The notes under the pieces are model-generated. The model worked only from the letters and a program-made list of their open reading frames with translations, made no database searches and had not been told where the DNA came from. A DNA stretch of 64,000 nucleotides from Martelella radicis (lineage in GTDB: Bacteria > Pseudomonadota > Alphaproteobacteria > Rhizobiales > Rhizobiaceae). Every line of letters begins with the position of its first letter. Position 1 is the first letter of the stretch. Position numbers and translations under genes: made by a program. Positions 9,235-15,950 of this stretch are shown one piece after another. The stretch spans positions 718,172 through 782,171 of the forward strand of contig NZ_JACIDZ010000001.1 of NCBI RefSeq assembly GCF_014196625.1. The letters run 5' to 3'.

Positions 9235-9350
9235 GCATAAACTTCCAACACGGCGGGGCACCTGCCCCGTCAAACGGATCAGTGTGCAAGAAACTTGACA
9301 AACGAACATCAGAGGACCCGCGGATTGCCTGCCCCCTGCCCTGACGACAA

Positions 9351-9378
9351 AGAGCGGGTCACCGAAGCAACCCGCTCT
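9351..9378 (-). terminator. Rho-independent-like terminator after the leftward phage operon
   Basis: A perfect 9-bp stem (AGAGCGGGT, 9351-9359, with its complement at 9370-9378) and a 10-base loop. Read leftward, it is followed by a short T-rich stretch (TTTGTCGTC). It lies about 90 bp beyond the stop of the NusG-like gene and would end that operon. Confidence 0.55.
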
Positions 9379-9470
9379 CATCAGTCTCATGCGGAGCACC
9401 CGTCCCGCTGATACGCTGCGATCGTGCCGAGATCCCGACGGGATCATCTTCGACCGTCAGGCGTATTGGC

Positions 9471-10112
9471 TCACACCTTGCCGATCACGGCAAGCGGCAC
9501 GACCATCGGCGTCAGCCGGCCGAACAGATCAACCTCGACCACGACATCACCCTTGCCCTTGCTGTTGGCCGTGACCACCGTGCCGACCTGTCCCTCGAAG
9601 ATCCCGTCGCCGATTATCACCCGGTCGCCGGCTGCGACCATGACATCGCTGTGGCGCTCATAATCGAAGTCGCCATTGTCGGCCTTGCGCATGATCTGAG
9701 CCACCTTGTCATCTGAGACAGGGTAAGGCGTCTCCCAGCCACCGAGAATGGCGATGACATGATCAAGCCTCAGCAGGCCTCTGAGCGCCCTCGCCGTGCT
9801 GACAAAGCGGACAAGCACATAGCCGGTCATCAGCACTTCGTCCCTGACCGGCAGCATCCGCCCGCGCCTGCGCCTCTGCTTGCCCTTGCGCATCGGCACA
9901 AGCGCCTCGGCGCCAATGTCCTTCAGAACCGTCTCCACCTGCTGCTCATGGCCCGGATGAACCGCTGCCACATACCATGTCGCCTGGTCATGGGCTTCCG
10001 TCAGGGCATGCTGCTCATCAAGCCGCATGCGTCTGAGGGCTGCATCCCGTTCCAGACGCCGAAGGCTGTCCTTGCCGAGTTCGGCCTCAAGGCTCGTCAT
10101 ATCCCGTGTCAT
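9471..10112 (-). CDS. NusG/RfaH-like transcription elongation factor (phage-type)
   Basis: A 213-residue protein. After about 45 charged helical residues, an NGN-like domain begins at TWYVAAVHPGHEQQVE and contains the typical VLMTGYVLVRF strand and RGLLRLDHV. A C-terminal KOW motif (GDRVIIGDGIFEGQVGTV) follows at about residues 160-180. NusG paralogues bind RNA polymerase and promote processive transcription or antitermination. Here it is the last gene of the early operon, where an antiterminator for late genes could act, but no late genes follow. Its ATG overlaps the upstream stop by four bases (ATGA). Confidence 0.8.
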   Translation of the reverse strand: MTRDMTSLEAELGKDSLRRLERDAALRRMRLDEQHALTEAHDQATWYVAAVHPGHEQQVETVLKDIGAEALVPMRKGKQRRRRGRMLPVRDEVLMTGYVLVRFVSTARALRGLLRLDHVIAILGGWETPYPVSDDKVAQIMRKADNGDFDYERHSDVMVAAGDRVIIGDGIFEGQVGTVVTANSKGKGDVVVEVDLFGRLTPMVVPLAVIGKV

Positions 10113-10858
10113 TGTGCTGCTGCCCCGCTTGTCCGTCCGATCCGTTCCAGCCTGTCGAAGAAGGCAGCAAGCGCCGCCTTCGGTCCGTCCTCATCAGGGA
10201 TGGGCGGGAAGTAGACCCATTCCACCCGTCCCGTATCGGGTAGCCATGGATAGCCATGGGCATGATGCTCCGCCTCCCATGCCCGCCAGAGATTGCCATC
10301 CACCCTCACCTGCTCGAAGTCTGCACCAAGCAGCACGGTTTGCGGGGAAACCCTGACACCGCGTCCGGGATAGCGGATGGCCTGTTCATGCATGGCATTG
10401 ACGGCAGGCCAGCCCATTTTCTGCATGCGCTCGCGCCAGAGTGCCTTGCGGTCTGCCCTGCCATCGGCAATCTGGCTTTCCTGGAAGCGGGTCAGCGGTG
10501 GAAGCCGGGCGCAGGGATCAGCAAGCCGGATGAAGCGTTCGGCCATCCATGCCTTGCCGAAGGTCGCGGCAGTCGACGGGCCTGTTGTTGCCTCCATCCC
10601 TTCCGGCACCTCCTGCCAGCGCCGTTCCTTCAGATAGGTGCTGGCAGCAAACTTCACCGTCTGTCCCTTCATCGCCGAGAAGCTGAGAAAGGCGGGCAGC
10701 AGGGAGGCAGCCGCTTCACGCTCTGAATGTTGAAGCGCCTGCCATTCGGCAAAGGCGCGTTCATCACTGTCATCGCCAAAGGTCGGCCATTGCCGGTAGA
10801 ATTTGAGGAAGGCCTTTCTGACAGTCTTCCGGCTTGACGTATCGCTCTCAGTGTTCAT
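10109..10858 (-). CDS. Hypothetical phage-element protein
   Basis: A 249-residue soluble protein I do not recognise. The start at ATG 10858 gives an 11-base overlap with the upstream gene; an upstream start at 10894 would enlarge the overlap. It has many aromatic and charged residues (KFYRQWPTF, YLKERRWQ, WVYFPPIPDEDGPK) and no signal peptide or membrane segment. Proteins with the KGQTVKFAASTYLKERRW feature resemble C-terminal parts of phage replication or primase-accessory proteins, but I cannot confirm this. It overlaps the NusG-like gene by four bases, so translation is probably coupled. Confidence 0.6.
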   Translation of the reverse strand: MNTESDTSSRKTVRKAFLKFYRQWPTFGDDSDERAFAEWQALQHSEREAAASLLPAFLSFSAMKGQTVKFAASTYLKERRWQEVPEGMEATTGPSTAATFGKAWMAERFIRLADPCARLPPLTRFQESQIADGRADRKALWRERMQKMGWPAVNAMHEQAIRYPGRGVRVSPQTVLLGADFEQVRVDGNLWRAWEAEHHAHGYPWLPDTGRVEWVYFPPIPDEDGPKAALAAFFDRLERIGRTSGAAAQ

Positions 10859-11342
10859 CGGCTTCCTCCTTGACCATGCGGGCTGCTGCAGCATTGGCCA
10901 GCATCGCCCTGACGGAGGCTGCCTTCTTCCGGCGACGTTCGCGTTCCTCCTCGCTCATCTGTCTGGTGAGACGCCTGCGCTCTTCCATGGCCTTCAGCCG
11001 TTCCCGCTCCAGCACCAGCATCTCCCGGTCATGGCGGGCGGCCTCGTCGATCATGGCGGAAAGCTCTGCCGGTTTGGGCAGGAAGGAGCGATAGCGCTCA
11101 TAGCGTCCAAGCCTGAGGTTCTCGAACACACGGCGCATGGCGGCGATCGGCTTGCCGCACAGCACTTCGGCATAAAGCTCAGGCGCCATATCCGGGTCGA
11201 TACTGTCTGGCACCACGAAGCCGCGTTCGATCAGCTTTGTCAGCATCAGGTCTGACTGGTAGCTTTCAGCCGGTTCAAGCGCTGCCTTCAACCGTCCAGT
11301 CTGATCTGTCGATGTCGATGATGTCTGCAGTTGCGTTGCCAT
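10848..11342 (-). CDS. Hypothetical phage-element protein with charged coiled coil
   Basis: A 164-residue protein with an N-terminal part of mixed composition (residues 1-90) and a C-terminal Glu/Arg-rich helix (about 100-160, including ERERLKAMEERRR and MSEEERERRRKK), likely a coiled coil. Function unknown; position beside a replication protein suggests a replication accessory role such as a helicase loader, but this rests on context alone. The ATG at 11342 has AGGCAGGACA upstream and makes the gene overlap the preceding one by 68 bases; an alternative start at 11246 would avoid the overlap. Confidence 0.55.
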   Translation of the reverse strand: MATQLQTSSTSTDQTGRLKAALEPAESYQSDLMLTKLIERGFVVPDSIDPDMAPELYAEVLCGKPIAAMRRVFENLRLGRYERYRSFLPKPAELSAMIDEAARHDREMLVLERERLKAMEERRRLTRQMSEEERERRRKKAASVRAMLANAAAARMVKEEADEH

Positions 11343-12336
11343 TGTCCTGCCTCATGCGCTTGTGGAGGGCTTCGCTGACCCGCCTGTTGTGGTCCCGGAT
11401 CTGTTCGGAGCGTGATTGCCTGCCGGAGGAGGATGGCGGCGCTCTGGCTGGTGCGGCTGCCGGCCTGTCGGTCCAGCGGTCCTGATTGAGCCATGTCGAG
11501 AGATTGCACCACGGCCTGTCATCGCGTTTGGCGACGTAGCGCTTCAGTCCCTCCATGATCGTGTCGAAGTCGGCGCGCTGGCGTGCCGAGGCCCAGGCCT
11601 TTGCCGCTGTCTTGCGGGCGACCTTCTGCGGGTAGAGCGGCCAGACATGGGTGTCGAACTCGGCTGTCAGGCCGGTGATGTCACCGCCATGACGGCGGGA
11701 GCGGCGTTTGCGGTCTGTGCCTGTCGAGGCTGAGGATGACCCGGTTTGTTGGTTGGCATCAGTTGCCTCGTCTGCATCGAAGGCTTCGGAAGCTCCGACC
11801 CTCCCTGCCCTGTCCGGCTTGGCGCTGAGATCGGCCTCGGGTTCTGCCTCGAACAAACCCTTGTCCGCCGGTTCGGGGGGAACTTTCTTTTGGGCCCCTT
11901 TAGGGGCCTTTTCTTTAAGGGGGGAATTTTTCTCTTGGGGGGTATGGGGGGTGTTCTCTTTTGCCGGCTCGCCAGCAAAACCCGTCACCGTCTTAAATTC
12001 AGACGCAGGCGTCTTAAAACCGTCTGAAGCCGTCTTAACCTGCCCGTCTAGCGTCTTAATCCCGTCTGAAAGCTTCTTAGTAGCGTCTGAATCGGTGGTT
12101 TTAAGACGCTGTTCAGACGCCTTGCGCCGTTCATAGTAGCGACGGTTGCGCGCACGCCGTGATGCGCCGGCCTCTCCACAGGAGCTGCCAGCGTCATCGA
12201 CACCCGTTCCGGTGCTGTCGTCGGGTCCGACAAACACAGGCTCGCGTTCGGCCAGTGCCTGAGCCGTGCGGCCGATCAGATCGGCATCGACCCCGGCACG
12301 CACCATATCGGCAATGAGTGCGGCAACCTGAGACAT
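11275..12336 (-). CDS. Phage-type replication protein (YdaU/DnaT-like) with internal repeats
   Basis: A 353-residue protein in three parts: a short N-terminal helical region (1-30), a long low-complexity Lys/Pro/Ser/Thr linker (about 60-210), and a compact C-terminal domain (about 215-290) with FDTHVWPLYPQKVARKTAAK and NLSTWLNQDRW. That WPxYPxKxxKxxA...WLNxxRW pattern is characteristic of phage replication proteins. The linker contains seven-residue repeats ([IVF]KTxxxx) encoded by the 21-bp DNA repeats at 11988-12120. Its ATG overlaps the upstream stop by one base (TGATG), part of the coupled early operon. Confidence 0.65.
   Translation of the reverse strand: MSQVAALIADMVRAGVDADLIGRTAQALAEREPVFVGPDDSTGTGVDDAGSSCGEAGASRRARNRRYYERRKASEQRLKTTDSDATKKLSDGIKTLDGQVKTASDGFKTPASEFKTVTGFAGEPAKENTPHTPQEKNSPLKEKAPKGAQKKVPPEPADKGLFEAEPEADLSAKPDRAGRVGASEAFDADEATDANQQTGSSSASTGTDRKRRSRRHGGDITGLTAEFDTHVWPLYPQKVARKTAAKAWASARQRADFDTIMEGLKRYVAKRDDRPWCNLSTWLNQDRWTDRPAAAPARAPPSSSGRQSRSEQIRDHNRRVSEALHKRMRQDNGNATADIIDIDRSDWTVEGSA
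11988..12120. repeat. 21-bp iteron-like direct repeats inside the replication gene (candidate origin)
   Basis: On the + strand, units with SCGTCTTAA start at 11988, 12009, 12030 and 12051, with a degenerate unit at 12072, exactly 21 bp apart. Most units carry a second half-site, CCGTCTGAA or similar, offset by 10-11 bp (12020, 12062, 12083). Inverted copies (TTAAGACGC, TTCAGACGC) appear at 12101-12109, 12112-12120 and 11998-12006. Repeats at about 10.5-bp spacing face one side of the helix. A poly-purine/pyrimidine tract (11870-11960) with a GGCCCC/GGGGCC hairpin (11893-11908) lies beside them. Confidence 0.6.
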
Positions 12337-13124
12337 CAGCCGAGTTCCCGTTCGACCCGCTTGCCGAGACGATTGATCTCGTCGGCCTTCTTCGAGATGT
12401 CCATCGCCATCTTCACCAGCTGATCATGCGCCTCGCAATGGCGCTTGCGGGCGGCCATGAAGCCAGCATGAAGACGCTCGAATTCTTCCCTTTCCTGCCC
12501 ATAGCGATCCAGCAGCGGGTTGCTGCCCTCAGGCCCGAAGAAGGCCTCTCGCACCTCGCTCACCCATGCCCGGGGAACGTTGAGGTCACGGGCCACCGTC
12601 GTATCCGTCCATGAGCCCCCATAGGCATTGTCACCATAGACGTCATCCAGCTTCTCCATTATGATCCGGCGATCATCCCGGCCCATCTGCGGCGGGAGGT
12701 CAGCCTGGATACCTGGAGCCTCGGTCGGGGTTGGCGAGGCGGTGATCGCTGTCGTCTTTGCTGCGGCCTTTGCCGTTGCCGCCTTTGCCGTTGTCTTGCG
12801 CGGTCCTGCCGCCATCGTGCCGGCTCCTTTCGTCGTCTGTTTCCTGTCTGAAGAAGATCTGCGGCTGCAGGCCGGGCAGCGGTCCTCGGCCGGTGTCGCA
12901 CCGACCAGCCAGCCATGGGCCCCAAAGGCCGCAATCGCCGCCGCCGGCTCTCCCTGCCTCAGCGCTGCCGTGGCCGGCACATAGCCCGCCGCCTCACAGC
13001 AGCCACAGACAATGCGCAGTGCCGATACCCGGCTGCTGCCGCTGGCAATGCCAGTGCGTTCGAAGTGGCGGATATGTTGGGCGTCGGCTTGCGTTGGTTT
13101 TGTTTGTGCTGATAGGTGGCTCAT
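12336..13124 (-). CDS. Phage-element protein: putative zinc-ribbon N-terminus and HTH-like C-terminus
   Basis: A 262-residue protein in two parts. The N-terminal third has paired cysteines (CGCC near RIVCGCCEAAGYVP, and CPAC about 50 residues later) that could bind zinc. An Ala/Lys/Thr-rich linker (around KAATAKAAAKTT) follows. The C-terminal part (about 145-262) begins MGRDDRRIIMEKLDDVYG, has a likely helix-turn-helix (TVARDLNVPRAWVSEVREAFFG), and ends in a charged helix. I chose ATG 13124 because it overlaps the methyltransferase stop by four bases. An internal Met near the linker could start a second product. Function unknown; DNA binding is inferred. Confidence 0.6.
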   Translation of the reverse strand: MSHLSAQTKPTQADAQHIRHFERTGIASGSSRVSALRIVCGCCEAAGYVPATAALRQGEPAAAIAAFGAHGWLVGATPAEDRCPACSRRSSSDRKQTTKGAGTMAAGPRKTTAKAATAKAAAKTTAITASPTPTEAPGIQADLPPQMGRDDRRIIMEKLDDVYGDNAYGGSWTDTTVARDLNVPRAWVSEVREAFFGPEGSNPLLDRYGQEREEFERLHAGFMAARKRHCEAHDQLVKMAMDISKKADEINRLGKRVERELG

Positions 13125-13900
13125 GCGGAGGCCTCCTGCATGGCTTTGCCGGCATGACCGCCCCATTGCTCTGCCATGGCATCGGCGATGCCCGGATATG
13201 TTCTCGAGCGCAGACGCCAACGGTCCGTTCCGGGTGGCGCGCGGTGCACGATCGACCAGCGCCTGTGATCATCCGTTCCCGGCTTCGGCGGTGTCAGCCT
13301 GTCTGTCGGCATCAGCTTCGGCAGGCCGCGCAGATAGAGCGAGGTGGCCTTGAAGGCCCTGTCGCCGAACCACCAGGGCTGGACCGTCTGGGCCGGCGGT
13401 TCATAGCCGGCAATACGGGCTTTGGCATGCCGGTGCATGACCGGGTTCTCGACGGCAACCCTCTCGATCCTCGCATTCCAGCAGGCAGCAAACAGATCGG
13501 CCCCTTCATCCAGGAGCCGCCACATGATGGCGCGGCGCTCTTCCGTCGAAAGGACCGGCCATGCCTGCCGTTCTTCTGCCGTTGCCTCGTTTGGCGGATT
13601 GGTCGGCGGTCCGGAAAGCCAGCGCACCCCGCTGTTGCAAAGCCGCGTACAGGGCGGATGCATGACCGCCAGAAGGTCCCAGCCATCATCAAGGATATCC
13701 CGGATGTCGCAAACGATATGCCGGTTGCTGCCATCTTCGGCCGGAAGAAGGTCGCATGACCAGACATCATGGCCGCGTGCGGCAAAGGCACGGCGCACCA
13801 TGCCGGATGTCTCGCAGCCGATCAGGATCCGCATCGGATGATCTGCCGCGATCACGGCAGTCGTTGCACTGGCGCTGTCAGTCCTAGCCATCCCGTTCAT
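13121..13900 (-). CDS. Phage-type DNA (cytosine) methyltransferase-like protein
   Basis: A 259-residue protein with a Rossmann-like N-terminus (RILIGCETSGMVRRAF, then an acidic strand end at WSCDLL) and the motif MHPPCTRLCNSG. That resembles the PPC catalytic loop of C5-cytosine methyltransferases, with Thr where the usual motif has Gln. Later it has ENPVMH, a motif IV-VI-like ENP. Phage genes of this type are often annotated as DNA cytosine methyltransferases, but the target base is unproven. The ATG at 13900 is chosen because it overlaps the GcrA-like gene by four bases. It could protect the element from restriction or mark its own promoters. Confidence 0.65.
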   Translation of the reverse strand: MNGMARTDSASATTAVIAADHPMRILIGCETSGMVRRAFAARGHDVWSCDLLPAEDGSNRHIVCDIRDILDDGWDLLAVMHPPCTRLCNSGVRWLSGPPTNPPNEATAEERQAWPVLSTEERRAIMWRLLDEGADLFAACWNARIERVAVENPVMHRHAKARIAGYEPPAQTVQPWWFGDRAFKATSLYLRGLPKLMPTDRLTPPKPGTDDHRRWSIVHRAPPGTDRWRLRSRTYPGIADAMAEQWGGHAGKAMQEASA

Positions 13901-14463
13901 GCCGCCCTCCCCGGTGTCCGGTACATCAGCTTCAGATGCTGCGGGCAGTAGGCAGAGCCCTCTGCTACCGGTCTGCCGCAACATGGTGCATCGGGACCAA
14001 GGGCATCCTCGCCACCGGTGATGATCATACGGCACTGGAATTCGCCGCAGTCGATGAACGGAACCGTCTCCGATCCGGCAAGCTGCATATGCCGGGTGTC
14101 ATAGGCACGGATGGCTGCACGCCGGCGTGCCTCGATCCGGCGCGCGGCTGCCAGCTCCTCTTCTTCTGCCGTCGGGTATGCAGGCTGTTGATGCGTTGGC
14201 GCTTTGATCCGCCCTCGCCCTGCTTTCCCGTTCTTTGTGGTCTTGCCGACCTGTGCTGCCTTTGCCGTCTCACTTGCCGGCTTCTTCGGCGGGCCCGGCT
14301 TGCGGGGAAATGCCCCCTTGGGAAAGCGTTCGGGATTGCGCGAGACAAGCCCGGCAATCACACCGCGCGAGACATCAAAGGCGGCAGCAATCACCGCAAG
14401 CGTCTCGCCTCCGCGATACATCTTCGCCATCCGATCAAGCGCTTCAGGGTTCCAGCGTGTCAT
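13897..14463 (-). CDS. GcrA-like cell-cycle regulator (element-borne)
   Basis: A 188-residue protein. The N-terminal helix-turn-helix (WNPEALDRMAKMYRGGETLAV, with AAFDVSRGVIAGLVSR following) fits the GcrA DNA-binding domain. A basic linker follows. The C-terminal Cys/His module (GEFQCRMII, APCCGRPVAEGSAYCPQH) is the conserved GcrA C-terminus that in Caulobacter contacts sigma-70 domain 2. Chromosomal GcrA activates promoters carrying methylated GANTC; this copy sits directly before a methyltransferase-like gene. The ATG at 14463 has GAGAGG upstream and gives the family N-terminus; an extension to 14505 is less likely. Confidence 0.8.
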   Translation of the reverse strand: MTRWNPEALDRMAKMYRGGETLAVIAAAFDVSRGVIAGLVSRNPERFPKGAFPRKPGPPKKPASETAKAAQVGKTTKNGKAGRGRIKAPTHQQPAYPTAEEEELAAARRIEARRRAAIRAYDTRHMQLAGSETVPFIDCGEFQCRMIITGGEDALGPDAPCCGRPVAEGSAYCPQHLKLMYRTPGRAA

Positions 14464-14535
14464 CCAGCCTCTCCGTTCCGTTCGGGATGCCCGCCCCTTT
14501 GCCAAAACAAGCGGCGGGACACCCGAGCGGAACGA

Positions 14536-14757
14536 TCAGCTGAACCGTGGCTTTCGCCGCCAGTCGACCGCCGCCTCGACAGCCTCCATGCACAGCGCAT
14601 CCATATCGTCTTCGCTCAGTTGATCGGGATCGATGGTCTGGAGGATCCGGATGGTCTGAGAATCACGCACTGGCAGCCATGCATCCGGCCGCAGTCTGAT
14701 CTCGCCTGGCATCACCCGGTGTGAGGGTGCTTCGGCAAAGGGAAAGGCGCCCTTCAT
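14536..14757 (-). CDS. Small hypothetical phage-element protein
   Basis: A 73-residue acidic protein of unknown function, with a Gln/Asp/Glu-rich middle (IDPDQLSEDDMDALC) and a basic end (WRRKPRF). Its ATG overlaps the stop of the preceding regulator gene by four bases, so it is very likely translated as part of the operon. No motif was recognised. Confidence 0.6.
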   Translation of the reverse strand: MKGAFPFAEAPSHRVMPGEIRLRPDAWLPVRDSQTIRILQTIDPDQLSEDDMDALCMEAVEAAVDWRRKPRFS

Positions 14758-15257
14758 CGTGCTGCCCTCCCCTTGAGGACATCCAGACCACCGCCGGCAA
14801 TCGCATCGATCAGGCAGCGCTTCAGCCGGTCATGACTGATCTCCTTGTCGGAAAGCTTCTCAAGGCAAAGCCTGGCTTCCGTCGGCGTCACATGGCCATC
14901 CGACAGCGCCTCCAGAATGGTTCCGGTCAGATCGCTTTCACTCGCCTGATCACCGGCAAGGCACTGGATCAGCGACAGCGCGCGTTCACGCCGCTCTCCC
15001 GAACCGGAAAGCCTGCGCCCCGTCACAGACGCCATTGCCGCTGTCACCAGCGGCGCATCGGTATCCTCTTCCAGGATCCGCACCACCGGGATCGGCATGA
15101 TGTCGGTCTCACGCTTGCCGTTCCAGCGGCCGACGGCACTGGTTGAACGGCTGGTGATCAGGGCCACGCGCTCAATCCCGCCGGCCCGGCGGATCAGGTC
15201 ACGCTGGGCACAGCGGATAGCGAGGATGAACGGATCGATTGCAGGTTCTTCGGCCAT
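14754..15257 (-). CDS. HTH regulatory protein, first gene of the leftward early operon
   Basis: A 167-residue protein. Residues 15-65 contain a helix-turn-helix-like stretch (IRRAGGIERVALITSRSTSA followed by VGRWNGKRE) resembling phage Cro/CII-type DNA-binding proteins that read RAGG(I/V)...S..AVxRW. The rest is helical. Being the first gene downstream of the divergent repressor region, it may act as a Cro- or CII-like switch protein; this is inferred from place and motif. ATG 15257 is preferred over 15278 because AAAGGGAAAG lies just before it. Confidence 0.6.
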   Translation of the reverse strand: MAEEPAIDPFILAIRCAQRDLIRRAGGIERVALITSRSTSAVGRWNGKRETDIMPIPVVRILEEDTDAPLVTAAMASVTGRRLSGSGERRERALSLIQCLAGDQASESDLTGTILEALSDGHVTPTEARLCLEKLSDKEISHDRLKRCLIDAIAGGGLDVLKGRAAR

Positions 15258-15950
15258 GTCTTTCCCTTTCGAAGACACAAAAAGACATTCGCGCCGGGAA
15301 AGGCCCGGCGTCGTTTCCCATGGCGGGAGGGTGGATCGCGGTTTAGGGTCGGATCAGTCGAACAAAGCCGCTAGGGCGGGTGCAGTCGGGAAGGACAGGA
15401 TGACAGGAGTGCTGCAGCCTGCGAGCGCAATTCACAGCAGCGCCGAAGCAGGCTCCCACAAGCCCTGCTCCGGCGCACCCGGCACAAGCAAGCCCGAAGA
15501 CTGCCCGTGCATCGCGCGCTACAACAGGCCACGGGAGATGTGGCTCTGCGCGCGCGGAGTCGGATGTCAGGAAAAGAAAAAGGCCGTGCCTGACGCAAGG
15601 ACATTGGCACGGCTTCACCGGAACGAAACCGGCAAGGTGTCCGCGCGGATCTTTGGACACACGCGGATTGGGGGGATATGGAGAGAGGTGTCAGGATCAT
15701 TGGGGAGCCACCGTTTCCAAAAAAGCGAAACCCTTTTTGCTTGGCCCCTAATGATCGCAGGCCAAAATTGCCGCTCCGCAAAGCCGCAGCTAAACCAACA
15801 TCGGAATAATCAATCAAAATGACTTGAGCCCGATTTCGTAGTCTCGGGATCTGATTTGCATTCCGCGCACTTTCCATAGCCCATGTTATGCATAACGCAT
15901 CTACTCCAGTCAAGTCGAAACGCATCTATATATTATGCAAAATGCACATC
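15258..15950. other. Divergent control region between early operon and repressor gene
   Basis: About 690 bases that I read as mostly non-coding. A 7-bp stem (CGCCGGG/CCCGGCG, 15292-15298 with 15304-15310) lies in the leader of the leftward operon, with a short T-run beyond it; it could be an attenuator. The palindrome GTTATGCATAAC (15885-15896) and a related site near 15932 lie by the repressor start. A rightward frame at 15400-15822 has a ribosome-site-like AAGGACAGG and four or more cysteines but unconvincing composition, so I do not call it. Confidence 0.45.
15885..15896. promoter_or_regulatory. Palindromic operator near the repressor start
   Basis: Perfect 12-bp palindrome GTTATGCATAAC, followed at about 15932-15948 by the related TTATGCAAAATGCA. 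It lies 55 bp upstream of the repressor ATG at 15951 and shares the TATGC/GCATA half-site with the operators at 16664-16706. Probable autoregulatory site; binding is inferred. Confidence 0.55.

Larger units (their letters stand above)
7765..9312 (+). mobile_element. IS110-superfamily insertion sequence, IS1111-type
   Basis: About 1.55 kb containing one transposase gene. A 10-bp subterminal inverted repeat is visible: ATGTTCGTTT at 7772-7781 and AAACGAACAT at 9300-9309. The sequence AGGACCC occurs at 7764-7770 and again at 9313-9319, bracketing the element. If the ends lie seven bases outside the left repeat and three outside the right repeat, as described for IS1111-type elements, the boundaries fall at 7765 and 9312. 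The 5' non-coding part is about 100 bp and the 3' part about 330 bp, also the IS1111 arrangement. Exact ends are inferred. Confidence 0.75.

Noticed and set aside
11988..12120. CRISPR array
   Set aside because: The 21-bp repeats adjoin without unique spacers of constant length, lie inside a gene and have no cas genes nearby.
15400..15822. Rightward frame of 140 residues with several cysteines and an AAGGACAGG site
   Set aside because: Its second half has composition of translated non-coding DNA, and it would cover the promoter region of the divergent early operon. No family pattern was seen.
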